50,421 bases of DNA, taken from positions 1 through 50,421 of the forward strand of contig CAZHSC010000018.1 of NCBI GenBank assembly GCA_964534995.1, written 5' to 3'. The notes beneath the pieces are model-generated. The model saw nothing but the letters and a program-made list of their open reading frames with translations. It was not told the DNA's origin and did not search any database. The stretch's first letter is position 1. Each line of letters opens with the position of its first letter. Of the stretch, positions 8,401 to 17,827 are shown piece by piece. The stretch is from JAJTFW01 sp964534995 (GTDB lineage: Bacteria > Bacteroidota > Bacteroidia > AKYH767-A > OLB10). Position numbers and translations under genes: made by a program.

Positions 8401-11400
8401 TTAATAAGCACTGAAATCATACACCCTGGTGGGTTCCGTAAACAGGAAGCTGTATTTGCTCCAGGTTTCTACCGAATTGCGGTGCCGTACTACTATATAG
8501 TAGCGGTGCATGGGTAGTAAGCCGCTGAAGTTAAACTGTCCCTCACCGTTAGTATGGATCACACCGGTTGCCGTTGCCGCGATGCTGTAATCCGCCGAAT
8601 CCAGCAGTTGAACGGTAATGGTATCGCATACCAGCGGGTGAGTACCGGGGTTTGCCACAGCAGCCATCAGTCCTCCGCCCAGGTAATAACCTTCAATGAA
8701 CAGTTTGAGATTTACCTGCTGCGTGCAGTAAGAACTTTCAAGGTACAGCGTGTCCGAAACAGAGCAGTCATCCACTTTTACAGCATAATCTCCTCCATGA
8801 TTTACGGTAATACTTTGCGTAATTTCTCCGCTGCTCCAGGCATACTGGGTTCCGGGGATAGCCGTTAAGGTGATCGTATTGCCGGTGCAGAAGGGGTTGG
8901 TGCCGCTGTTGCTGATGCTAAAACTGACCGGGCTGCTGAGGGTCACCGTCTGAACAGAAGTGGCCGCGCAGGTGCCTGTCTGCTTGCGGACATACCGGAG
9001 ATCTCCGGCTGAGTCATACATAATGGCCGGCATTCCCTGCACCATTTCCATTGCAATGGATGGATGTACATAGAATACCGGATTCCAGCCGGACAGGTTT
9101 TCAGGTGCGTTCCAGGTATTTCCGTTAACATCTGCGGCTGATATATAGTTCACCTGCATGTGAAAGGCCCCGCCGTAAAAATCATCATGCTGCACGGCGA
9201 GGGCAGGATTGCCATGGATGATTTCCAGTTGCATGAAGCTTCTGTTATCTGTACCCGGAATCAAAATTTGCGGCAATGGCCATAGTGCACCGTAGGCATC
9301 AGCAGCTCTCATGTATACAATATCGGAGTTATAATCGCAGAAAGCGATGGCAGGTTGTGCATTGATCATTTGCATGCTCATGCCGTGCTGGGAATTAAGG
9401 TTGTCATCAAGGGAAACAGGTGCTGACCAGATATTGGAGATGTAATCCACTGCCCGTTGGTAAAATAGTTCGCAGGTGGGTGAACCCAGGAATCCAACCC
9501 TGTGGGTATAAGCCAGCGCCGGCTGACCCTCTACCAGAATGATATCAAGATCTTCGTGTTTGCCAGCGTGAATAAGATATGGGCTACCCCAGGTATCGCC
9601 ATTGACATCTGATGCATGTATGACATGCAATCCGTCGCCAACATCGTACAGAAGGTAGGGCCTGCCATCCAGGATGAGGCTTTTGCACCCGAAAGTTCCC
9701 TCCCCCACTTCAGGAATACCGCTGGTCAGGGCTACCGGTACCCCCCAGCTGCTTCCCAATGGATCATTGGCACGAACATACATTAATTCGCACAGCAGGG
9801 GATTGTAATTGATATAAATTACCGCAGGATTGCCATTCACCAACAGCAGCTGCGGATGCAAACCGTTATCCATTTGAAGAAGCAATGGAGTAGACCAGGT
9901 ATTTCCTTCCGCATCGTTGGCCCTTGAATAGTAAAAATATCCGGTCGTGTAATTGGATACGATGGCAGGATGGCCGCTGATGATTTCCATATCGGCACCT
10001 GATCCTGACATACCCGGTAAGGGGTTGAAGGCAACCGGCCAGTTATCAGGAGTGGAAGTTAACTGATACGTTATGTTATAGGCCCCCCCCGGCGCGAGCG
10101 AAGAAGGGTCGAAGGAGTTGCCGCTGACACCCGGTCCGCTGAAGACCCCTCCCGGCGATACCGGAAGGAGTGTCACCGGAGATCCGGAAGTACATAGGGC
10201 GGGCGGGAGCCCTGAAAAAGAAGCATCGCCGTTGGAGCGTACCATCGTGTGTTGAGTTTGGGTAGCTTCACAACCGTTATCGCTTACCGTGTAGGTGATG
10301 GCATGATAGCCTTCATTGGCGGAGGATGGCAGGAAGATATTTCCGCTTACACCCGCACCGCTGAAAACCCCACCCGCTGTTTCCGGTGTTAGCGTAGCGG
10401 CGGGATCATCTTCGCAGTAATCCGGCAGCAGTCCGCCAAAAGATGGATCGGGAGCTTCCGCTACAGAAATGGTTTGTGATGACATGGCCCCGCAGGTACC
10501 GGTGCCGAAAAGTGTGTACTGCAACTCCATCAACTCCTCCTGGTAAAAGGAAAGGGCAGGCTTGCCTTTCACCTCCAGCAGGGATGAACGGAAATATCTC
10601 ATGTCGGGCATTGTGGTGTTCCAACTGCCCACCCATTCGGAGGTTCCCCAGTTGTATCCGTCCGCATCAATGGATTCATCATAATAAAATTCCACATTAT
10701 CGCTTCCCATGGGAATAACCGGTTTTAAAGCGTAGGCGATGGCGGGTCTGCTGCGGATGTTATCAAGCCGGAACTGTATATAGGAAGAAAGCGGATTTAA
10801 ATAAAGGTGCATCGTGGTGCCCGGCCATGTGCCACCATTGGCATCCGCCGCCTGCTTGTAAAATAAACTTCCCGTATTGCTTACATAAGCAACGGCTGGT
10901 TTTCCATGCGCAACAGTAGATGAAACATACCGGTCGCCGGTATTGTCAATAAAGGTGGGCGTGCTCCATGTGGTGCCGGTACTGCCTGATGCCTGCGTAT
11001 AGTACATTTCAAAATCAGGACCCGCGGGGATGTTGTAAACAATACCCGGCCTGTTATTAATGACATGCATGTCCAGGCTTCTCACCGTACCTGCAATGCT
11101 GCTTACCGGCAGAGGGCTGTGCCAGGTACTGCCGTCGGCGGACGAAGCAAGGATATAGTAAACCCCACCGGCCAGACAATACGTTACGGCAGGAGTGCCG
11201 TTGATCATCCGGAAGCTGCATGCGTCATAGAGCCCGGTCAGGTTTGAAGGTCCGCTGGCCAGGATCACCGGGCTTCCCCAGGCGCTGCCCAGTGGATCCA
11301 GGGCACGGCAATATTTTACGGTAGTGGTACCCGTTATACCTTCGGTGTAAACTACGGCCGGATGACCGTCAGCTATCTGAAGACCGATACATAATCCGCT

Positions 11401-14400
11401 GTTGGCGGTCGGGTCAATCGTTACCGGTGTTTCCCATGCGGTTCCTGTTGAATCCAGCGCCCTGACATAGGATGCCACATATCCGCTTACGGGGTGAATA
11501 CCATTATAGGCCATGGCAGGCATCCCCTGAACCAACTGCATGGATGAAAATGTTCCGATGCCATCTCCGCTTCCCGTGGCTACAGGTGGCAACCACTGGC
11601 CCGCCATAGGCATGACAATTCGTGTTATGGTATAAGGCCCCCCCATACCCGCCATGGCCGGATCAAAGCTGTTACCGCTGACTCCAGGACCGTAAAACAT
11701 CCCATAGGGCATGGCAGGATTCAGGTCCACCGCACCTTCGTTCATACAGATAACGGGATCCAGCATAGTAAAAGAAGCGTCGCCCTGAGGCATCACATCT
11801 GTATATATAACTGAAGAGTCGGAGCAGGTGCCGTTGCTCAGCGTATATACAATACGGTGAGTGCCCACACCTGCCATTGCGGGATCAAAATTGCTACCCG
11901 AAATGCCCGGACCACTGAATACACCACCGCTGATAGCAGGACTCATCGTTACTGCCGGATCGTTAGTGCAGTATTCAGGCCAGAGCCCGCTGAAGGAAGC
12001 GTCCGGTGCAAGTTGCTCCGTTACAGCAATTGTTGACTGAGAAGAACAGGTTCCGCTACTCACGGTAAGCGTATAGGTTCCTCCTGAAAAGACTTCAATG
12101 GTGGCGGTGCTGGCGCCGTTGCTCCACAGGTAGGTGCCACCGCCCGAACCGTTCAGGATGACACTGCCGCCGGGGCAAAAGGCCGCGGGACCCGTTGTGC
12201 TGATAGCCGCAAGGGGCGCAGTGCCGAAGGTGACTGTTAAGGCTTCGCTGGTGTAGCACTCATCTACAGTAACGGTATAAGTGCCGCTGCTGTTAACAGT
12301 AATACTTTGTGTGGTTTCCCCGGTGCTCCACAGGTAGGAACTGCCGGGATTTGCACTTAATGTAAGCGGTGTTCCGTCGCAAATGGTAGTGGGCCCTGAC
12401 GCGGTGATGGTGGCAAAGGACAGCCGGGCATTCCAGAAATTGGTGGAAGTAAGAGAGCAATTGATATCCCCGTCGGGTGAGGCGGTGCTGCATCCCGCCT
12501 GAATGCTGCCATCGGGATTTTGAAGGACCACCATACCGTCGTCATCAGCGCTGCCACCGATGTTTTTTTGCCAGAGCAAAGTACCCGATGGATTGGTCTT
12601 CACGAGCCAGATATCTTTGGCACCGGAGTTCCATGAAACATCCTGGTCGTCGGACATTGAATTTCCGAGGAGGAGGAAACCGCCATCCGGAGCCTGAATG
12701 ACGGAGTTGGCGTTATCATCCAGCGATCCTCCGTAACTTTTTTTCCATTGAAGGATACCCGCTGCATTAAATTTGGCGGCAAAGAAATCTTTGTTTCCAT
12801 GATTGTCGGGTAAAAAGGAACCAGAAGAGTTACTGTATCCTCCTGCAAAATAGCCGCCGTCGGCAGTAGGAACTACACTGGTAAAGGCTTCATCATTGTT
12901 GTCGCCGTGTACCCTTTGCCATTCCAGTACCCCGGAAGCGCTGAGTTTAAGCAGCCACGCGTTTTCGCCGGGGTAGCTACCCACACCGGTATTGGAATGT
13001 GTGCCACCCGCCACAATGAATCCACCATCACTGCATAGGGAGGCTGCATGCAATTTCTCATCCAATGACCCACCGTACCTCGATGACCATTGTATGATCC
13101 CGCCGCCGTCGATTTTAAAAATCCAAGCTTCATAGGTACCGCTTGCTGTGGCAAGGTCTCCATCCGCCGATGTGGTTTTCCCAAGGACCAGGAAACCTCC
13201 GTCACCGCTGGGTGTGATATGATACAGAAAATCATACGAGGATCCTCCATAAGCCCGTTGCCATAATAAGGTGCCGCTGCTGCTGAGTTTCACCACCCAT
13301 CCGTCATGTACGCCATGGTTGCCGCTTACATCCCCGTTATTGGAAAGGGTAGCGCCGGCCATCAGGTACCCTCCGTCACCGCTCAGGGCAATGGATTGAC
13401 CCCAGTCTATATCCGTGCCGCCAAGCGCCCGCTGCCATTCAATTTCGCCGCTTGCCGATGTCTTCACCACCCATGCGTCGCGGTCTCCGTGATACATACT
13501 TACATCGCCATCGGAGGAGTAGGTGCTGCCCACCATGATGTAACCGCCATCCGGTGTTCGTTTCATATCTGAAAACAGGTCCAGGCCACTGCCACCGTAA
13601 CAGTCTTTATGCGAAAAAGACGGAACTGCATAAGGGTTAGTAAGGAAAGAGGTGCTGATAACGGCCTGCTGCGAACAAATGCCGTCGCTTACGGTAACGG
13701 TAAAGTTATCGGCGGTAGCGACCGTGACAGAGGAACTGGTGGCGCCCGTATTCCACAGATAGTAAGTGCCTCCCGAGGCCTGCAGGTTGACAGTTCCGCC
13801 GGGGCACATGCCTAAGGGACCGGAAGGTGTAATTACTGCTGTGGGAGTGCTTGAAAAATTTACTGTTACCGGATCGCTGACATAACAACCGTTAACGGTA
13901 AGGGTATAATTACCGGCACCTGTAACCAAAATGCTCTGGCTGGTAGCACCATTGCTCCATGCGTAACTATAACCGGGAAGCGCTGTCAGCAGCACGTCGG
14001 GGGCATCACATACATTAACAGGATTTGCCGGGCTGATGGTTGCATATGACATTTTCAATACCCAATAGTCCTGATCTCCTCTTAAACCTGACACATCAAA
14101 ATCATTTGAATAGCTATTGGCAGTAATCAGATATGCTCCGTCAGTCAATGGTAATAACAGTACCGTTCTGTCATCCTGGGTTCCCCCCAGGGTCCTTTGC
14201 CATTGCAACAAACCGGCAGAATTTATCTTTACCAGCCAGCAATCGTAATTCCCGATCGCTCCGGATACGTCACCGTTATTGGAGTTGGTAAAGGCGCTGA
14301 TGATATATCCCCCATCGGGATCCTGTAAAATATCTGTTCCTTCTTCATCTCCGCTTCCACCAAGCATGGTCTGCCATGTGATGTTGCCGGCTTCGCTGAG

Positions 14401-17400
14401 TTTCACCACCCATGCATCCTTTCCTCCATGATGTCCGCTTACATCTCCGTCATTGGAATTACTTACACCGGTAAGGATAAAGCCTCCCGCAGCCGCAGCA
14501 TTTATTTGAACCCCCGAATCAGTACCCGTTCCGCCAATTGTTTTTTGCCAGAGGATATTTCCGGATGCATCCGTTTTTACCACCCAGGCATCGCCGCTGC
14601 CATGATGGCCGCTTACATCGCCGTTATTGGAATAGGTGGTTCCGCAAATCAAAAATCCCCCATCCGCAAGCGTTATGATGGAATTCGCCAGCTCGTCGTC
14701 GGATCCACCCAGGCATTTCTGCCATTGCAGGGCGCCGGCCGCGTTGATCTTCACCAGCCATGCATCCTGGGCGCCATGGTTCCCCGTTACATCGCCATCA
14801 TTGGAAACGGTTCTCCCGGCAAGAATGTATCCTCCATCAGGGGTAGAAGCAAGCGCGGTAAGACGGTCAGAATTCGACCCGCCAATGCAGTGTTGCCAGA
14901 GCAGAGTACCCGTACTGCTGATTTTTAAAATCCATGCATCATGGGCGCCATGATTTCCGCTGACATCACCGTTGTTGGATAAAGTGACGGAAGCGATCAG
15001 ATATCCTCCGTCAGCAGTTGAAATGGCTTTATACCCCCATTCTGTATCCGCTCCGCCGTAATTTTGTTCCCACATTATGTTTCCCTGTGCATCCGTTTTA
15101 ACTACCCACAGGTCTGCGCTCCCGTAGTTGGCAGATGCATCCTGGTCATCAGAGTAGGATTCGCCCACAAACAACTGGCCGCCATCCGGCGTGCTGATCA
15201 CACTGCCAAGGCGTTCATAGCCGGAGCCCCCGTAGCATCGCTGCCGTGCAATGCCCGGAGCATTGGCCATGACTCCTGTAACGGTAACTACCGATGTGAA
15301 CAGGGAAGGGCAGGCGCCCTCAAAAACCGTTACCGAATAATTTCCGGCGGTGGAAGTGGTGATACTGCTTGTGGTGGCACCGGTACTCCATAAGTATCCT
15401 GTTCCGCCGCTTGCACTGAGCGTTACATTTCCTCCCGGACAAAAACTCAGCGGCCCTGAAACGGAGTAGACGGAGGTGCTGAATTCATCTGCTCCAAAAT
15501 CGGGAGAACTGCATCTTGTTTCGTGATCAATATCCAGAGTTACCCCGATATTAAGTGCCGTATTATTGAGGCCCGTATTGGCGGCGGTGAGGTGCAAATC
15601 ATCCGTAGCCACGAAAAGTGCTGATGCATCGAATGAAGCAGCTTCCTGACCCGTGGCCGTCTGCCAGTTGGAGAGGAGCGTATAATTCGTACCCGAAAAC
15701 CCTAATCCACCCGAACGGCCGTAGGCATCTAACAGGGGTGACCCACCTCCGATACCAAATACATTCGGACCTGAAACAAGATTGATAAAAGTGCTAGACA
15801 GGGTTCCGATGGCGCAAAGCCTGTATGCATTTGTGAGGATTCGTGTGAAGCTGAAAATATTATTCCGAAGGTAGATTTTAGGATCTCCATCACCATAGGC
15901 AATGGCGAAACTGTGTGCTCCTGCCCCGGGTCCGAAGAATTTAATGGTGTTAAAGTCTATGTAACCGTTGCTGCCACCGCCGTAAAGAATGCCAGCAATG
16001 ATTTCATTTCCGGTTGACGGAGCATACACGCGGTTGATCATGTTATTACGGATGAAAAAATTTCCGGAACCAACATCATTTACCACGATCCCGAATGCCG
16101 AATATCCGGAGGGATGTAATTGCTGAATTTCTTTTAAGTTGTTACCATTGATGACCGCGCCTGTGACGTCATCGCCGGTAAAAACCGTATTGGTGTTGGA
16201 AGGGATCAGCCCAAGGGCGATACCGAATGCTGTTCCTGTAAACCCGTTAGTGCCGTTGTGCCGGATTACAGAAATGGAATTATCAACGATGGTAGGAGAG
16301 TTTTCAAAGCGTAAGTAAATACCGCCTCCGGTAAGGGCATCGGGTTCGGCATCGTCCATTTTATTTTCAAGGATGACGGTGCCTTCATTCAGGTTGGATA
16401 CACTGCCTCCGGCGGAATAGATACCATACTGTACCCTGCTTATATAGTTATGTTGAAAGGTATTGTTATCGTTGTCGGTTCCGTTTCCTGTCATACTGAT
16501 GCTGCTACCGCCGCTGTAAATACCGAACAGCGTACCTGCATTGCTCAATGTGGAAGTTCCGATCATCCGCGTATTGATGATGGTATTGTAGGTAGCGCCG
16601 GCACCACTGCCTGAACTGTGAAGTCCGATAATACAGGCGGCGCTGTTACTGAAATTAAGAAAAGTAAGGTCCTGGTTCTGGGAAAAGTTAAGCCCGTTGC
16701 CGGCACCGTTAATGGTGATCCAATCGGCATCTTCAAGACGTATCAGCCCTGTGGCGCTGTTTCCGCTGATGACCGGCTGCGTTCCTGATTTGGGTTTTAA
16801 TATAAATGGAGATACAGGACCTGCACCTTCAATGGCATTGATGATGATGGGAAATGTTTCGGAGGAAGCATATAAAGCGTCCTCCAGTTCGAAGGTTACA
16901 GCGCAGGACATACCAACTGCATTCAATCTGGCTATGGCTGAACTAAGCGTATTAAATGGATAGGGCTGCGCGGAACCAATGGTATACGTGCCACAGAGGG
17001 GGTCCATCACCGTTATAGTTCCCATAAGTCCATCGTTGGCGGTGTTCTGGTCAAGCGGCAACTGGGCGATCATCTGAATGGTGTAGGTGCCGGCTACAGG
17101 CAGGTTAAGGGCGGGAAAATCCACAATCACACTGGCACCGGGAGGAAGTGTGGTGATGGAGGCTGTCTGATCATACACCACCGTGTAGGATGAATTCAGG
17201 ATCTTATAGCGTACAGGGATGTTGCTTTGTGACAGGAGACCCGTATTGGTGAAAAGAGCCCGGGGCAGGAAGGTACTGGCAGAGGAAATGGTGTCCTGGT
17301 CTTCCGGATCGGTAAAGGAAGTAGCTTCAATGTCCAGGTTATATGACAATAAACGATGTTCAGGTTGAACAGGATTTGCCCCTGTTAAAAGTGGCGAATG

Positions 17401-17490
17401 CCGTGCAGGAATTTCAGACGACTGGATCAGCAATACTGATAATAGCAATGCCCTGACAATAGCCTGGCCGGTTCTCAGTAATTTTTTCAT
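8401..17490 (-). CDS. Giant secreted protein: beta-helix plus four seven-repeat propellers and Ig-like modules
   Basis: About 3029 aa from the ATG at 17490, chosen because it begins a clear signal peptide (MKKLLRTGQAIVRALLLSVL). The frame stays open to 17595 but the extra residues are not signal-like. In order: a CARDB-like N-terminal part; a parallel beta-helix-like region (about 165-670) rich in N and G; an Ig-like domain; propeller I (about 749-1151) and II (about 1295-1692), each with seven DAWxxKxxxxGxxxWQxxxGG units; Ig-like SNGATTQSI-type modules; SGGVFSGPGVSG modules; propellers III (about 1960-2335) and IV (about 2477-2840), each with seven GxxWxxP units; a last Ig-like module; and a C-terminal domain (about 2927-3029) like that of the adjacent giant protein. 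It is probably exported and surface-bound. The ligand is unknown. T9SS dependence is inferred, as no canonical tail is seen. Confidence 0.87.
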   Translation of the reverse strand: MKKLLRTGQAIVRALLLSVLLIQSSEIPARHSPLLTGANPVQPEHRLLSYNLDIEATSFTDPEDQDTISSASTFLPRALFTNTGLLSQSNIPVRYKILNSSYTVVYDQTASITTLPPGASVIVDFPALNLPVAGTYTIQMIAQLPLDQNTANDGLMGTITVMDPLCGTYTIGSAQPYPFNTLSSAIARLNAVGMSCAVTFELEDALYASSETFPIIINAIEGAGPVSPFILKPKSGTQPVISGNSATGLIRLEDADWITINGAGNGLNFSQNQDLTFLNFSNSAACIIGLHSSGSGAGATYNTIINTRMIGTSTLSNAGTLFGIYSGGSSISMTGNGTDNDNNTFQHNYISRVQYGIYSAGGSVSNLNEGTVILENKMDDAEPDALTGGGIYLRFENSPTIVDNSISVIRHNGTNGFTGTAFGIALGLIPSNTNTVFTGDDVTGAVINGNNLKEIQQLHPSGYSAFGIVVNDVGSGNFFIRNNMINRVYAPSTGNEIIAGILYGGGSNGYIDFNTIKFFGPGAGAHSFAIAYGDGDPKIYLRNNIFSFTRILTNAYRLCAIGTLSSTFINLVSGPNVFGIGGGSPLLDAYGRSGGLGFSGTNYTLLSNWQTATGQEAASFDASALFVATDDLHLTAANTGLNNTALNIGVTLDIDHETRCSSPDFGADEFSTSVYSVSGPLSFCPGGNVTLSASGGTGYLWSTGATTSSITTSTAGNYSVTVFEGACPSLFTSVVTVTGVMANAPGIARQRCYGGSGYERLGSVISTPDGGQLFVGESYSDDQDASANYGSADLWVVKTDAQGNIMWEQNYGGADTEWGYKAISTADGGYLIASVTLSNNGDVSGNHGAHDAWILKISSTGTLLWQHCIGGSNSDRLTALASTPDGGYILAGRTVSNDGDVTGNHGAQDAWLVKINAAGALQWQKCLGGSDDELANSIITLADGGFLICGTTYSNNGDVSGHHGSGDAWVVKTDASGNILWQKTIGGTGTDSGVQINAAAAGGFILTGVSNSNDGDVSGHHGGKDAWVVKLSEAGNITWQTMLGGSGDEEGTDILQDPDGGYIISAFTNSNNGDVSGAIGNYDCWLVKINSAGLLQWQRTLGGTQDDRTVLLLPLTDGAYLITANSYSNDFDVSGLRGDQDYWVLKMSYATISPANPVNVCDAPDVLLTALPGYSYAWSNGATSQSILVTGAGNYTLTVNGCYVSDPVTVNFSSTPTAVITPSGPLGMCPGGTVNLQASGGTYYLWNTGATSSSVTVATADNFTVTVSDGICSQQAVISTSFLTNPYAVPSFSHKDCYGGSGLDLFSDMKRTPDGGYIMVGSTYSSDGDVSMYHGDRDAWVVKTSASGEIEWQRALGGTDIDWGQSIALSGDGGYLMAGATLSNNGDVSGNHGVHDGWVVKLSSSGTLLWQRAYGGSSYDFLYHITPSGDGGFLVLGKTTSADGDLATASGTYEAWIFKIDGGGIIQWSSRYGGSLDEKLHAASLCSDGGFIVAGGTHSNTGVGSYPGENAWLLKLSASGVLEWQRVHGDNNDEAFTSVVPTADGGYFAGGYSNSSGSFLPDNHGNKDFFAAKFNAAGILQWKKSYGGSLDDNANSVIQAPDGGFLLLGNSMSDDQDVSWNSGAKDIWLVKTNPSGTLLWQKNIGGSADDDGMVVLQNPDGSIQAGCSTASPDGDINCSLTSTNFWNARLSFATITASGPTTICDGTPLTLSANPGSSYLWSTGETTQSITVNSSGTYTVTVDECYTSEALTVTFGTAPLAAISTTGPAAFCPGGSVILNGSGGGTYLWSNGASTATIEVFSGGTYTLTVSSGTCSSQSTIAVTEQLAPDASFSGLWPEYCTNDPAVTMSPAISGGVFSGPGISGSNFDPAMAGVGTHRIVYTLSNGTCSDSSVIYTDVMPQGDASFTMLDPVICMNEGAVDLNPAMPYGMFYGPGVSGNSFDPAMAGMGGPYTITRIVMPMAGQWLPPVATGSGDGIGTFSSMQLVQGMPAMAYNGIHPVSGYVASYVRALDSTGTAWETPVTIDPTANSGLCIGLQIADGHPAVVYTEGITGTTTVKYCRALDPLGSAWGSPVILASGPSNLTGLYDACSFRMINGTPAVTYCLAGGVYYILASSADGSTWHSPLPVSSIAGTVRSLDMHVINNRPGIVYNIPAGPDFEMYYTQASGSTGTTWSTPTFIDNTGDRYVSSTVAHGKPAVAYVSNTGSLFYKQAADANGGTWPGTTMHLYLNPLSSYIQFRLDNIRSRPAIAYALKPVIPMGSDNVEFYYDESIDADGYNWGTSEWVGSWNTTMPDMRYFRSSLLEVKGKPALSFYQEELMELQYTLFGTGTCGAMSSQTISVAEAPDPSFGGLLPDYCEDDPAATLTPETAGGVFSGAGVSGNIFLPSSANEGYHAITYTVSDNGCEATQTQHTMVRSNGDASFSGLPPALCTSGSPVTLLPVSPGGVFSGPGVSGNSFDPSSLAPGGAYNITYQLTSTPDNWPVAFNPLPGMSGSGADMEIISGHPAIVSNYTTGYFYYSRANDAEGNTWSTPLLLQMDNGLHPQLLLVNGNPAVIYINYNPLLCELMYVRANDPLGSSWGVPVALTSGIPEVGEGTFGCKSLILDGRPYLLYDVGDGLHVIHASDVNGDTWGSPYLIHAGKHEDLDIILVEGQPALAYTHRVGFLGSPTCELFYQRAVDYISNIWSAPVSLDDNLNSQHGMSMQMINAQPAIAFCDYNSDIVYMRAADAYGALWPLPQILIPGTDNRSFMQLEIIHGNPALAVQHDDFYGGAFHMQVNYISAADVNGNTWNAPENLSGWNPVFYVHPSIAMEMVQGMPAIMYDSAGDLRYVRKQTGTCAATSVQTVTLSSPVSFSISNSGTNPFCTGNTITLTAIPGTQYAWSSGEITQSITVNHGGDYAVKVDDCSVSDTLYLESSYCTQQVNLKLFIEGYYLGGGLMAAVANPGTHPLVCDTITVQLLDSADYSIAATATGVIHTNGEGQFNFSGLLPMHRYYIVVRHRNSVETWSKYSFLFTEPTRVYDFSAY
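8970..10060 (-). repeat. Propeller IV repeat block (seven GxxWxxP units)
   Basis: Seven units of about 50 residues carry the turn Gly-x-x-Trp-x-x-Pro: PDNWPVAFN, GNTWSTP, GSSWGVP, GDTWGSP, SNIWSAP, GALWPLP, GNTWNAP. Between the turns run strands such as HPAIVSN and NPAVIYI and the phrase YxRAxDxxG. The block is a diverged copy of the one at 10486-11612 and ends in the same GTCxAxSxQT stretch. Confidence 0.7.
10486..11612 (-). repeat. Propeller III repeat block (seven GxxWxxP units)
   Basis: Seven units show the turns AGQWLPP, GTAWETP, GSAWGSP, GSTWHSP, GTTWSTP, GGTWPGT and GYNWGTS, alternating with PAVVYT-like strands and YxRALDxxG. The block ends in GTCGAMSSQT. Its partner at 8970-10060 has the same number of units, so the whole module, with the preceding SGPGVSGNSFDP modules, was duplicated as one piece. 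Confidence 0.7.
12413..13606 (-). repeat. Propeller II repeat block (seven DAWxxK units)
   Basis: The units read RDAWVVK, HDGWVVK, YEAWIFK, ENAWLLK, KDFFAAK, KDIWLVK and NFWNAR, spaced by about 57 residues. Each is followed by a GxxxWQ strand and a GG turn. A CYGGSG cap opens the block and the seventh unit is shortened (LSFATI). A seven-bladed beta-propeller is the natural reading. Confidence 0.75.
14036..15243 (-). repeat. Propeller I repeat block (seven DAWxxK units)
   Basis: The units read ADLWVVK, HDAWILK, QDAWLVK, GDAWVVK, KDAWVVK, YDCWLVK and QDYWVLK, spaced by about 57 residues. The typical inter-unit phrase is SNNGDVSGHHG. The block opens with the same CYGGSG cap as propeller II and ends in LKMSYATIS, matching the LSFATI end of its partner. 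Confidence 0.75.
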
Positions 17491-17827
17491 AGGAAGATGT
17501 GTTCGCAGGGTATTCCAATGGGAATACATTTTCAAAGCTACGTCGGAGGAATAGATTCTGCAAGTACCATGCTGATGTGATAAATGGAAAATCAATTAGT
17601 TACGAATACAAATCACGAGTGGATTTTCAGAATACTGATTTGTTTTTACCAAATACCCTGCGAAAACAACTGAATTCTAAAAAGAGATGATTTCACAAGA
17701 ATTTCCGTGCGAAATAGATTTAATTTGCAAAAGATAACTGACAGGATGCGGAGCTTTTCCGTTTTGATTGTTTTCAGTATCTTTAAATATGGTTTATTTA
17801 TTCCGTATGATGGAAATATTGTAGTGT
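17491..17827. other. Divergent intergenic region
   Basis: This 337-base region separates the giant minus-strand gene from the plus-strand sensor kinase and must hold both promoters. TATCTTTA at 17779-17786 (plus) is a near match to the TAnnTTTG -7 box, without a well spaced upstream TTTG. No coding sequence or RNA was recognised. Confidence 0.4.

Noticed and set aside
14428..14928. 166-codon plus-strand frame with internal repeats
   Set aside because: The repeats mirror the propeller repeats coded on the minus strand; it is a shadow of a repetitive gene.
12413..15243. Regular repeats that could be mistaken for a CRISPR array or tandem satellite
   Set aside because: The period is about 170 bases, the frame is open throughout, and conservation is at protein level with varied codons; there are no identical short repeats with unique spacers.
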